Positions 7,527 to 15,902 of a stretch of 20,478 bases of DNA are shown here, piece by piece. This DNA comes from Oxalobacter formigenes (GTDB taxonomy: Bacteria; Pseudomonadota; Gammaproteobacteria; Burkholderiales; Burkholderiaceae_D). Within the stretch, counting starts at the first letter, position 1; the number at the start of each line of letters is the position of its first letter. The notes under the pieces were generated by a model. The model did no database searches and was not told the DNA's origin. It worked only from the letters and a program-made list of their open reading frames with translations. The position numbers and the translations under genes were made by a program. The stretch spans positions 1 through 20,478 of the forward strand of contig JAHYZB010000056.1 in assembly GCA_019424645.1 (NCBI GenBank). Direction: 5' to 3'.

Positions 7527-8813
7527 TCAGGGCAAAACGCTTTCCAGCGCGAAAAGCTCTGCCGGTGTTTCGCGGCGACGAATCAGATAAGCGTTGCCGT
7601 TATCGACCAACACTTCAGCTGCCCGGCCACGGGTATTGTAATTAGATGCCATGGCCATGCCATATGCGCCAGCGCTCATGATGGCGAGAATGTCATCTGC
7701 CTGAATGACCAGTTCCCTCTGTTTAGCCAACCAGTCACCTGATTCGCATACAGGGCCGACGATATCGTATGAAACCGCTTCGCCATTTCGATTGGATACG
7801 GGCAGTACCTTGTGCCAGGCTTCATACAAGGACGGGCGCATAAGGTCGTTCATCGCCGCGTCGACAATGGCAAAATTCTTGTCTGAATTGGTTTTCAGAT
7901 ATTGAACCTGTGTCAAAAGCAACCCGGCATTTCCCGAAATCGAACGGCCCGGCTCGAACATCATTCCGATTGACCGATCCGGATACTTTTGTTTTTTCCA
8001 GTTTTCGACACGGGCGAAAAGACGCGTCAGGTAGTCTGATATGGCGACCGGCTTTTCATCATCATATGTAATGCCGATACCGCCACCGATATCGATATGG
8101 TTCAGCATAATGCCGGCATCCGAAAGCTGATCGACCAGATGCAATAATTTGTCCAGCGCTTCCAGCAAAGGAGCGTCGTCGAGCAATTGTGAGCCGATAT
8201 GACAGTCGATGCCAGTGACGTCGATATTCGTCATGGAAGCAGCTGCCTTATAGCAGGCAAGCGCTTCTTCATAAGGAATGCCGAATTTGTTTTCTTTCAG
8301 TCCGGTTGAAATGTAGGGATGTGTCTTTGGATCGACGTTCGGATTGACGCGGAAAGACACTCGTGCCTGTTTGCCCATTTCCTGGGCAACCTGATTGATA
8401 CGGTGCAATTCGGAAAACGATTCGACATTGAAACAGTGAATGTCGTGTTTCAAAGCCAGTCCGATTTCACTCGCGGTTTTTCCGACACCGGAAAAAATGA
8501 CTTTGCGCGGATCACAGCCGGCAGCAACCACCCTTTGCAATTCTCCTCCCGACACAATGTCGAACCCCGCGCCCTCCTGACCCAGAATGTTCAGAATGGC
8601 CAGATTGGAATTGGATTTGACCGAATAACAGACGAGAAAATGAATCTTGTCTGATTCAAATCGTTTGCAGGTATCAGCGTATTGTCTGAAATTCCCGACA
8701 AGCGCTTTTTTGGAATAGACATAGAGAGGTGTGCCATATTCAATAGCAAGTTCTTTTAGTGAAACACCATCTATGGTCAGGGTATTGTCCTGATAGGAAA
8801 AATGCTGTGTCAT
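7527..8813 (-). CDS. lysA: Diaminopimelate decarboxylase
   Basis: A 428-residue PLP enzyme (fold type III, alanine-racemase-like) that decarboxylates meso-diaminopimelate to L-lysine, the last step of lysine biosynthesis, in the cytoplasm. The N-terminal barrel has the PLP lysine Lys66 in CYSVKSNSN. HIGSQL and HIDIGGGIGITY give the phosphate-binding region, and FEPGRSI and GPVCESGD supply substrate/active-site residues. The length is normal. It starts only 8 bases after the lptM stop, with no clear Shine-Dalgarno, so translational coupling is likely. The lysA-lptM pair is conserved in Burkholderiales. Confidence 0.97.
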   Translation of the reverse strand: MTQHFSYQDNTLTIDGVSLKELAIEYGTPLYVYSKKALVGNFRQYADTCKRFESDKIHFLVCYSVKSNSNLAILNILGQEGAGFDIVSGGELQRVVAAGCDPRKVIFSGVGKTASEIGLALKHDIHCFNVESFSELHRINQVAQEMGKQARVSFRVNPNVDPKTHPYISTGLKENKFGIPYEEALACYKAAASMTNIDVTGIDCHIGSQLLDDAPLLEALDKLLHLVDQLSDAGIMLNHIDIGGGIGITYDDEKPVAISDYLTRLFARVENWKKQKYPDRSIGMMFEPGRSISGNAGLLLTQVQYLKTNSDKNFAIVDAAMNDLMRPSLYEAWHKVLPVSNRNGEAVSYDIVGPVCESGDWLAKQRELVIQADDILAIMSAGAYGMAMASNYNTRGRAAEVLVDNGNAYLIRRRETPAELFALESVLP

Positions 8814-8821
8814 ATTATTGT

Positions 8822-9049
8822 TTACGGTAAAGTCGGATCACTGCCAGGAAGAATGCCCAAAGGAGCTCTTTCTGACTCTGGTTTATCTGTTTCCGGTTCT
8901 GGCAGGTTCTGTGGTGTAACAGGCATTCTTTCCGCATCAGAAGGAGGAAGTACAAGAGGACCTTTCTGCCCACAGGCGGAAAGCGTTCCGCACAACAAAA
9001 CCAAGAGGGAAATCGCCAGTATGCCCTTCAAATAACGAATAGTATGCAT
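8822..9049 (-). CDS. lptM: LptM (YifL-type) LPS translocon assembly lipoprotein
   Basis: A 75-residue small lipoprotein. It has a signal peptide (about 1-25: basic KG, then a hydrophobic leucine-rich core) ending in the lipobox LSAC with Cys26, followed by the signature CGQKGPLVLP. The rest is proline-rich and low in complexity. In E. coli LptM binds LptD/LptE and promotes correct disulfide pairing of LptD. AGGA sits upstream of the ATG. It directly precedes lysA, as in related genomes where it is often called lppL. Substrates of Lgt (listed below) would include this protein. Confidence 0.9.
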   Translation of the reverse strand: MHTIRYLKGILAISLLVLLCGTLSACGQKGPLVLPPSDAERMPVTPQNLPEPETDKPESERAPLGILPGSDPTLP

Positions 9050-9122
9050 TTTATAATCCTGTAGCCGGAAACGGGAGAATTCAGCTGATGAAAGAGTTTA
9101 ACACGACGTGTCGCCGGGACTG

Positions 9123-9159
9123 AAATGCCGGTTCCTGAATATGAGGATAACCGGCATTT
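9123..9159 (-). terminator. Long hairpin downstream of mrcA
   Basis: A perfect 11-bp inverted repeat, AAATGCCGGTT (9123-9133) and AACCGGCATTT (9149-9159), has a 15-base loop in which CCT and AGG can pair further. It lies 27 bases past the mrcA stop (minus strand) and before lptM. In the direction of transcription it ends in only three Ts, so it could be a weak terminator, an mRNA-stabilising stem, or both. The remainder of the 137-base gap up to 9186 holds no ORF. Confidence 0.6.
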
Positions 9160-9186
9160 GCTAATCAGATTTTGCTCTTGAGGACA

Positions 9187-11553
9187 TTAGTCTTCAAAAA
9201 TTTCATCCTTGACGCTGTTATTTTCGGTTTCATGCATTTTATCGAGATCTTTTTGTCCTACGCCCACGTTGGTGACGATTTTTCCTGAAGGTGTCTCGGC
9301 ATAGTACCAGTCTCCCCCTTCGAAAACGACTCCCGGGGGAGCAGGTCTTTCTTCGACTGGTATTCCGGCAAGCGCTTTTTGCATGTAATTGATCCAGACA
9401 GGGAGTGCCAGACCGCTACCGGTTTCGTGACCACCCATATTTTTTGGCTGGTCGAAGCCGAGCCATGCCACTCCGACAAGCTGAGGCTGATATCCGGCGA
9501 ACCAGGCATCGACCGAGTCGTTCGTCGTACCGGTTTTACCGGCCAGATCGGATCGGCCCAGGGAATTGGCTCTGGCTGCCGTACCCCCTCTGACCACGTC
9601 TTTCAACATGGTTGTCATGATGAACGCATTGCGTGCATCGATAACCCGAATGCTTTCATCCCCGGCTCTTTCAGGTTTTGCCTGAGACAGAACTTTCCCA
9701 TCCGAATCGGCAATGTAGGAAATGAGGTAAGGCTTGACCAGATAACCGCCGTTGGCGAAAACGGAATAAGCTGTTGCCATTTGCAGAGGTGTAACAGAGC
9801 CTGCACCCAATGCCAGGGTCAGATAAGGCGGGTTTTTTGCAGGGTCGAATCCGAATTTGGTGACATGCTCCTGACCGAACTGTGCACCGACTTTATCCAG
9901 GACACGAATCGAAATCATGTTTTTGGATTTCATCAGACCGCGTCGCATGGTCATAGGGCCTTCATATCGGGAATCGAAGTTTTTCGGATCCCATGATTGT
10001 CCCCCGGCCTGTCCGGCAAAGGACACCGGAGAATCATTGATGATGCTTGCCGGAGCCAGACCTTTTTCAAGGCCTGCAGAATAAATGAACGGTTTGAAAG
10101 AGGAACCCGGCTGGCGCCATGCCTGTGTTACGTGGTTGAATTTCTTGTGAGTGAAATCGAATCCTCCGACGAGCGATTTGATGGCGCCGTCGTTAGGATT
10201 CATGGAAACGAAGGCCGCTTCAAGCTGTGGCATCTGGGAAACGCTCCAGTTATTGTTGCCGTCCTTGATGACCCTGATAATTGAACCACGCTTGATCTGT
10301 TTGCCGGAGGAAGCACTGGAGCTCAACCCGGCAGCCGCAAAGTTGAGTCCATTGCCCGTGACCGTAATCTGTTCACCGGACGATACGACAGCCTTGACCT
10401 GTTTTGGCGATGCTTCAAGTACGACAGCCGCAAGAAGGTCGTCACTGTCCGGATAACGGGACAGTTCGTCTTCGATCGCGTCTGCAACGGCTTCCGCATT
10501 GGCCGGGATGTCCATCGAGCCTTCGGGGCCGCGGTAGCCATGACGCCTGTCATAATCGAGAACGCCGCGACGGACAGCCTGATAGGCCGCTTCCTGATCT
10601 TTTTGTGTGATCGTCGTGTAGACGTTCAGGCCACGGGTATAGGTTTCGTCCTTATATTGGTCATATACCATCATCCGGACCATTTCAGCGACGTATTTTG
10701 CATGAACGTTAAATTCGTTTCGGCTTGTTTTTACCTTGATGTGCTCATTTTTGGCCTGTTCGTATTGCTGGTCAGTGATGTAACCCAGCTGTTTCATGCG
10801 AAGCAGAATATATTGTTGTCGCTGTTTTGCACGGGTCGGGTTGGTGATGGGGTTGTTGGCCGATGGCGCTTTGGGCAAGCCGGCCAGCATAGCTGCTTCT
10901 GCCAGAGTGATGTCTTCAAGCGGCTTGCCGAAATAAACCTGTGCTGCTGCTGCAAAACCGAAGGCACGTTGCCCAAGATAGATCTGGTTGAGATAAATTT
11001 CAAAAATCTGGTCTTTGGTCAGTGCCTTTTCGATTTTCCAGGCGAGAAGGACTTCATAAATCTTGCGTTTGAACGTCTGTTCACTGGTCAGGAAGAAATT
11101 ACGGGCAACCTGTTGTGTAATCGTTGATGCGCCTTGGCGGTTGCTGCTGACGAGATTATGAAGTGCTGCCCGCAAAATGCCGAGGTAGTCGACGCCCCCA
11201 TGTTGGTAAAAACGGTCGTCCTCGATGGCCAGTACGGCTTTTTTCATGACTTCAGGGACTTTGTTGATACGAACGAGGTTCCGGCGCTCTTCGCCGAATT
11301 CACCCATCAAAACATGATCGGCTGTGTAAATGCGCAGCGGCATTTTGGGATGGTAGTCGGTCAACTGGTCCATTGGCGGCAGATTCGGATAAATCAGGGC
11401 CATGGATAAAATAATGATCAGTGCCCCGATCAATGCGATACCCGTTCCGATTGCGGCACCTGTGATCAACAGACGTTTGATGAGCGTTTTCCGGGATGGA
11501 TTTCCATCCTCGGGGGATGGAGTCTGATTTTTGGTAAACATGCTAGCCAGCAA
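9187..11553 (-). CDS. mrcA: Penicillin-binding protein 1A (bifunctional class A PBP)
   Basis: A 788-residue inner-membrane enzyme that polymerises and cross-links peptidoglycan. A cytoplasmic tail and one membrane segment (about 27-55) anchor it. The GT51 glycosyltransferase domain has the catalytic Glu in IEDDRFYQHGGVDY (Glu111) and GASTITQQVARN (141-152). The transpeptidase domain has SSFK with Ser484, SKN (543-545) and KTGT from Lys673. An OB-like insert lies between the domains. The longest start is TTG at 11553; the ATG at 11541 (784 residues) is equally plausible, since neither has a good ribosome-binding site. It is divergent from aroKB. In related genomes pilMNOPQ lies in that position. 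Confidence 0.96.
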   Translation of the reverse strand: MLASMFTKNQTPSPEDGNPSRKTLIKRLLITGAAIGTGIALIGALIIILSMALIYPNLPPMDQLTDYHPKMPLRIYTADHVLMGEFGEERRNLVRINKVPEVMKKAVLAIEDDRFYQHGGVDYLGILRAALHNLVSSNRQGASTITQQVARNFFLTSEQTFKRKIYEVLLAWKIEKALTKDQIFEIYLNQIYLGQRAFGFAAAAQVYFGKPLEDITLAEAAMLAGLPKAPSANNPITNPTRAKQRQQYILLRMKQLGYITDQQYEQAKNEHIKVKTSRNEFNVHAKYVAEMVRMMVYDQYKDETYTRGLNVYTTITQKDQEAAYQAVRRGVLDYDRRHGYRGPEGSMDIPANAEAVADAIEDELSRYPDSDDLLAAVVLEASPKQVKAVVSSGEQITVTGNGLNFAAAGLSSSASSGKQIKRGSIIRVIKDGNNNWSVSQMPQLEAAFVSMNPNDGAIKSLVGGFDFTHKKFNHVTQAWRQPGSSFKPFIYSAGLEKGLAPASIINDSPVSFAGQAGGQSWDPKNFDSRYEGPMTMRRGLMKSKNMISIRVLDKVGAQFGQEHVTKFGFDPAKNPPYLTLALGAGSVTPLQMATAYSVFANGGYLVKPYLISYIADSDGKVLSQAKPERAGDESIRVIDARNAFIMTTMLKDVVRGGTAARANSLGRSDLAGKTGTTNDSVDAWFAGYQPQLVGVAWLGFDQPKNMGGHETGSGLALPVWINYMQKALAGIPVEERPAPPGVVFEGGDWYYAETPSGKIVTNVGVGQKDLDKMHETENNSVKDEIFED

Positions 11554-11727
11554 AAAAATGCAATGTGCGCATTATCCTTTAAACCGGGTTTTTACGCACA
11601 CAAAGTTGTAAGTATATGTTTCTGATTGTGAACTGCAGTTACAGGAAAAGAATTGTCGCCGAAAAAAGGTTCCTTGTCTTCATATCTGATATATTCGACA
11701 GTATAACGGTGACATATTATATTTCTT
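11554..11727. promoter_or_regulatory. Divergent mrcA/aroKB intergenic region
   Basis: This 174-base gap must hold both promoters. On the plus strand, TCGACA (11695-11700) and TATATT (11718-11723) have a 17-base spacing and 5/6 matches each to the sigma-70 boxes; an overlapping TATTAT is at 11715-11720. On the minus strand, GATAAT (11576-11571) is a candidate -10 for mrcA without a clear -35. A perfect 10-base palindrome, AACTGCAGTT, is at 11631-11640. No transcription start is known; the assignments come from motif reading only. Confidence 0.4.
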
Positions 11728-13404
11728 ATGCAACAAAATATCTTTTTGGTCGGTCTGATGGGGTCGGGGAAAACGACTGTCGGGCGTTTACTGGCAAAAA
11801 AGCTCGGGATGCGTTTTGTCGATTCCGATCATGAAATCGAGTCACGGACCGGAGCCACGGTTTCATGGATTTTCGAAATCGAGGGTGAAGACAGTTTCCG
11901 GCGCCGTGAAGTCGAGACGATTGACGATTTGACCTCTCAAAAAGGTGTCGTTCTGGCAACGGGTGGTGGTGCTGTCGTTCATCCTGAAAACAGGAAGAAT
12001 CTGAAAGCAAGGGGGACTGTCATTTATTTGAGAGCTTCGGTCAACAATATCCTCCAGAGAACGATGCACGATAAAAATCGTCCATTGCTCCAGACGGAAA
12101 ACCGGCGACAGAAAATCGAGGAGCTGGCGCGGCAGCGAGAAAAGTTTTACAGTGAAGTGGCGGATATCATTATCGATACAGGACGCCCGAATGTACATGC
12201 CATGATCCAGACGATAATGAATCAGCTGGCGAATCCGGACAGGAAGAAAAATTCATTCGACAGGCAGAAAAAACGTCCGAACCTGGATAATAAAAACGAT
12301 ATGCATACACAATCTAATAACACTCATTTGAAAGTCGATCTTGGGGAACGTTCCTATCCGATTGAAATCGGAACGGATCTGTTAAAAGATGTCAGATTAC
12401 TGTCCAGGACGATTCGTGGCAAACGGCTTGCCATTATTACCAATGACGTTGTTGCGCCGCTTTATCTCGAAAAATTGACAGCATCCCTCAAACAGGCTGG
12501 CAAGCAAGTCATTTCGATCGTTCTGCCGGATGGTGAACAGGAAAAAAACTGGGAAAGTCTGATGAAGATTTTCGATTTTCTCATGCAAAACAAATGCGAC
12601 CGCAAGACGACTCTGGTTGCATTGGGTGGTGGTGTCATTGGCGATATGACAGGTTACGCCGCAGCCAGTTTCATGAGAGGAGTTCCTTTTGTTCAGGTGC
12701 CGACGACGCTACTGGCTGAAGTGGACTCTTCCGTTGGTGGAAAAACGGGTATCAATCATCCTCTCGGAAAAAACATGATCGGCGCGTTTTATCAGCCTGA
12801 AGCGGTTCTGGCCGATACGTCGACGTTGAATACGTTACCGGACAAGGAACTGTCTGCCGGGTTGGCGGAAGTCATCAAATATGGTCCCATCATTGATGCA
12901 AAATTTTTCGACTGGATTGAGCGAAATATCGAAAAACTGTTGAGCCGTGATAGTGTCGCACTGGCTTATGCTATTAAACGTTCGTGTGAAATCAAGGCGG
13001 ATATCGTCCGTCAGGATGAACGGGAAAGTGGCATCAGGGCACTCCTCAATTTCGGGCATACCTTTGGGCATGCCATCGAAGCTGGTCTCGGCTATGGGAA
13101 ATGGTTGCATGGCGAAGCAGTCGGGTGCGGTATGGTCATGGCCGCCGATCTCTCTTGGCGGATGGGGCTTCTGGATGAAAATTCCAGAGATCGCATCAGC
13201 AATCTCGTCGAAAAGGCGGGGTTGCCGACGATAGCTCCTGATCTTGGAAACGACCGCTGGATCGAATTGATGGAAGTAGACAAGAAAAATGTTGGTGGTG
13301 AAATCCAGTTCGTTCTGCTGAAATCGATGGGGAGTGCTTTCGTAACGAGAGTGCCGGAAAATCTGTTGCTTGAAACTTTGAGCGCCTGTGTCGTTCAAAA
13401 GTGA
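11728..13404 (+). CDS. aroKB: Bifunctional shikimate kinase / 3-dehydroquinate synthase (AroK-AroB fusion)
   Basis: A 558-residue protein joining two shikimate-pathway enzymes that are usually separate neighbouring genes. Residues 1 to about 170 are shikimate kinase: P-loop GLMGSGKTT (9-17), shikimate-binding Asp34, Arg58 and GGG (79-81), and lid Arg118 in RPLL. A charged linker (about 171-200, rich in Lys/Asn/Asp/Arg) follows. The rest is NAD- and metal-dependent 3-dehydroquinate synthase: LPDGEQ, GGG from 300, PTTLLAEVDSSVGGKTG from 325, and metal ligands Glu381, His444 and His461 with the same spacing as in E. coli AroB. Met192 (ATG at 12301) is where a separate AroB would begin. The ATG at 11728 has no Shine-Dalgarno. 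dgt follows after 27 bases. Confidence 0.95.
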   Translation: MQQNIFLVGLMGSGKTTVGRLLAKKLGMRFVDSDHEIESRTGATVSWIFEIEGEDSFRRREVETIDDLTSQKGVVLATGGGAVVHPENRKNLKARGTVIYLRASVNNILQRTMHDKNRPLLQTENRRQKIEELARQREKFYSEVADIIIDTGRPNVHAMIQTIMNQLANPDRKKNSFDRQKKRPNLDNKNDMHTQSNNTHLKVDLGERSYPIEIGTDLLKDVRLLSRTIRGKRLAIITNDVVAPLYLEKLTASLKQAGKQVISIVLPDGEQEKNWESLMKIFDFLMQNKCDRKTTLVALGGGVIGDMTGYAAASFMRGVPFVQVPTTLLAEVDSSVGGKTGINHPLGKNMIGAFYQPEAVLADTSTLNTLPDKELSAGLAEVIKYGPIIDAKFFDWIERNIEKLLSRDSVALAYAIKRSCEIKADIVRQDERESGIRALLNFGHTFGHAIEAGLGYGKWLHGEAVGCGMVMAADLSWRMGLLDENSRDRISNLVEKAGLPTIAPDLGNDRWIELMEVDKKNVGGEIQFVLLKSMGSAFVTRVPENLLLETLSACVVQK

Positions 13405-13431
13405 TTTGATGTCATTGTTGTGGGAGAGTGA

Positions 13432-14565
13432 ATGAGTTCTTTGCCATTGGCTGCGTATGCCTGTGATCCGGGATTGTCGAAGGGCCGTCGTTATGAAGAA
13501 CAGAAAGATTCCTCACGGACAGAATATCAGCGGGATCGTGACAGGATTGTCCATTCGGGAGCGTTCAGACGTCTGGAATACAAAACCCAGGTTTTCGTCA
13601 ATCATGAAGGCGATCTGTTCAGGACGCGCCTGACCCATAGTATCGAAGTGGCCCAGATTGGCCGTTCGGTAGCACGCAATCTCAGGCTTAATGAGGATTT
13701 GACGGAAGCCATCTCTCTGGCCCACGATCTCGGCCATACGCCTTTCGGGCACGCCGGACAGGATGCCCTGAATGAATGCATGAAGGATTATGGCGGTTTC
13801 GAGCATAATTTGCAGAGCCTTCGCGTGGTTGACGTACTTGAAGAGCGTTATGGTACGTTTGACGGATTGAACCTGACATTCGAAACACGTGAAGGCATTC
13901 TGAAGCATTGCTCAAAAGAAGATGCTGCAAAACTGGGCGATGTCGGAGAGCGTTTTCTTGAAAACAGAAAACCGTCCCTTGAAGCGCAACTGGCTAATGT
14001 CGCGGATGAAATAGCGTATAACAATCACGATGTCGACGATGGATTGCGTTCCGGTTTGCTGACAGTCGCGCAACTGGCCGAAATCGATCTTTTTGCAGAG
14101 TACTGGTTCGAGGTTCAGACGTTGATGCCGGGAATCAACGAAAGGCGTGCGATTTACGAAACCATTCGCCGTATGATCGGGGCGCTGATCGTTGATCTGA
14201 GCAAAGCGTCCCTGAAACGGATTGAAGAGCTTAACCCGCAATCGGTTGAAGATGTTCGTAACGCTCCATTGCTGATCGCTTTTTCAGATGAGATGGGTCA
14301 AAAGTCACGTTCGTTAAAGCAGTTTCTTTTCCAGAACCTGTATCGTCATTATCAGGTTAACCTGATGAGCAGCAAGGCTCGCCGTATCATCCAGCGACTG
14401 TTTACGATTTTTATGGCCGAGCCCCAATTGCTGGCTCCGGAACATCGTGCAAATTCCAACGATAAATATGAACAGGCGCGGAAAATCGCTGACTACATTG
14501 CCGGTATGACAGACCGGTATGCGATGCGGCAATACCGAAAACTCTATGAGATTGAGGAAGTCTGA
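13432..14565 (+). CDS. dgt: dGTPase-like HD-domain triphosphohydrolase
   Basis: A 377-residue protein of the dGTP triphosphohydrolase-like group (the shorter, type 2 form; E. coli Dgt is over 500 residues). Such enzymes hydrolyse dNTPs to nucleoside and triphosphate; the substrate range of this one is unknown. HD-domain metal ligands are visible: His69 in RLTHSIEV, His98-Asp99 in HDLGHTPFGHAG, and Asp192 in NVADEIAYNNHD. The N-terminal RDRIVHSGAFRRLEYKTQVF is the family signature. GGGAGAG precedes the ATG. It is probably co-transcribed with aroKB (27-base gap), as in related genomes. Its stop lies 2 bases from the xseA stop on the other strand. Confidence 0.93.
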   Translation: MSSLPLAAYACDPGLSKGRRYEEQKDSSRTEYQRDRDRIVHSGAFRRLEYKTQVFVNHEGDLFRTRLTHSIEVAQIGRSVARNLRLNEDLTEAISLAHDLGHTPFGHAGQDALNECMKDYGGFEHNLQSLRVVDVLEERYGTFDGLNLTFETREGILKHCSKEDAAKLGDVGERFLENRKPSLEAQLANVADEIAYNNHDVDDGLRSGLLTVAQLAEIDLFAEYWFEVQTLMPGINERRAIYETIRRMIGALIVDLSKASLKRIEELNPQSVEDVRNAPLLIAFSDEMGQKSRSLKQFLFQNLYRHYQVNLMSSKARRIIQRLFTIFMAEPQLLAPEHRANSNDKYEQARKIADYIAGMTDRYAMRQYRKLYEIEEV

Positions 14566-14567
14566 TT

Positions 14568-15902
14568 TTATTCGAGTTCAGGCTGGACCGTTTCAATGCT
14601 GATCTGTGCACTTCCCGATGCCAGCTGGACCGAGACCGGTTTGCGAACCGGCAGTTGTGAAGGTGACCGGATGATATGCCCGTTCCTGTCTGTGATGATG
14701 GCGTAACCGCGTTCAAGCGTCCGTTTCGTGCTCAGCAGCTCAAGCTGTTGCGCCAGCGAGGATATTTCCTGTTTCCGCTGTTTTATCAGATGATCGATTC
14801 CTGTTTTCATCTGCCGCGAGCACGTTTCAAGCAGTGAACGGTAAGGTACGGTATCCGGCAATTGGGCTTTCAATCGGGTACCCAGATGGCTGAGCTGGTA
14901 ATGCGCAGATGCCAGTATCGTATCGTTTGTATGAGTCAGTTTGTTGGCAAAAGTTTGCAGACGGATTTTTTCACGTTCGATATAAGACGATGGGCTGATC
15001 AGCCTGCGGGTCAGCAAATCGCTGTTCTGGGAAGCGTTTCGCAAAAGTCGTTCCATTGCCATTTGAAGATGGCTTGCCAGTGTTTCCAGATTGTCTATCC
15101 AGTCCTGATGTGCTCTGGACGCCATTTCAGCGGCACCGGTCGGCGTCGGTGCGCGAACATCTGCCGCAAAATCGGCTATGGTGAAATCCGTTTCGTGACC
15201 GACTCCGGAGATCGTTGGAATGGTGCAGGCAGCTATGGCTCGTGCGACGATTTCTTCATTAAAGCTCCACAGATCCTCGATACTGCCGCCACCCCGGCAA
15301 ATGAGCAGCACATCGCATTCGGCGCGAGCCGAGGCCAAGGCGATGGCGGACGCTATTTTCCCTGCGGCGTCTTCGCCTTGAACCGGCGTGGGATACAAAA
15401 TCACATTGACGTGAGGAGCCCGTCTTCCAAGCGTCGTCAGAATGTCGCGGAAGGCGGCTGCCTGTGGGCTGGTGATGATACCGATCGTACGTGCAAATAC
15501 CGGCAAATTCCGTTTTCTTTCTTCGTCAAACAGGCCCTCTGTACCCAGTTTTGCTTTCAACCGCAAAAAAGCCTCATACAAGTTTCCCAAACCAGCGTGT
15601 CTCATCGCCTCGATATTCAGCTGGAATTCGCCTCTTGCCGTGTAAAGCGTGACGACTGCTCGGACTTCCACCTTGTCACCATCTTTTGGAATAAACCCGA
15701 CCGATTGCGCTTTTCCGCGAAACATAACGGATCTGACCTGTGCATTATTGTCTTTGAGCGTAAAGTACCAATGACCCGAGGCCGCTTTTGTAAGGTTGGA
15801 TATTTCGCCTGAAACCCACAAGAGTGGAAAGCTGTGTTCCAGTATTTTCGCCGCCGTGCTATTGAGTTCAGATACGGTCAGGACAGGTGCGGATTTATCC
15901 AT
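14568..15902 (-). CDS. xseA: Exodeoxyribonuclease VII large subunit
   Basis: A 444-residue subunit of ExoVII, which with XseB degrades single-stranded DNA to oligonucleotides. The N-terminal OB fold (about 1-100) has VSGEISNLTKAASGHWYFTL. The catalytic domain has GIITSPQAAAFRDIL, YPTPVQGEDAA, CRGGGSIEDLWSFNEE and GVGHETDFTIADFAADVRAP with TPTGAAE. A long coiled-coil segment follows (about 260-390), then a C-terminal beta strand region (RGYAIITDRNGHII). The ATG at 15902 gives the family N-terminus, although no strong ribosome-binding site precedes it. It is convergent with dgt with only two bases between stop codons, so the transcripts must overlap. Confidence 0.96.
   Translation of the reverse strand: MDKSAPVLTVSELNSTAAKILEHSFPLLWVSGEISNLTKAASGHWYFTLKDNNAQVRSVMFRGKAQSVGFIPKDGDKVEVRAVVTLYTARGEFQLNIEAMRHAGLGNLYEAFLRLKAKLGTEGLFDEERKRNLPVFARTIGIITSPQAAAFRDILTTLGRRAPHVNVILYPTPVQGEDAAGKIASAIALASARAECDVLLICRGGGSIEDLWSFNEEIVARAIAACTIPTISGVGHETDFTIADFAADVRAPTPTGAAEMASRAHQDWIDNLETLASHLQMAMERLLRNASQNSDLLTRRLISPSSYIEREKIRLQTFANKLTHTNDTILASAHYQLSHLGTRLKAQLPDTVPYRSLLETCSRQMKTGIDHLIKQRKQEISSLAQQLELLSTKRTLERGYAIITDRNGHIIRSPSQLPVRKPVSVQLASGSAQISIETVQPELE

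Noticed and set aside
9379..9996. 205-codon plus-strand frame
   Set aside because: It is antisense to the transpeptidase domain of mrcA and has no recognisable motif or ribosome-binding site.
12301..13404. Separate aroB gene starting at the internal ATG
   Set aside because: The frame is continuous from aroK with no stop, and only a weak GGA lies 13 bases upstream of this ATG. Annotated as one fusion gene, with internal initiation kept as a possibility.
14862..15812. 316-codon plus-strand frame
   Set aside because: It is antisense to xseA, which is intact with all ExoVII motifs. The translation is compositionally random.
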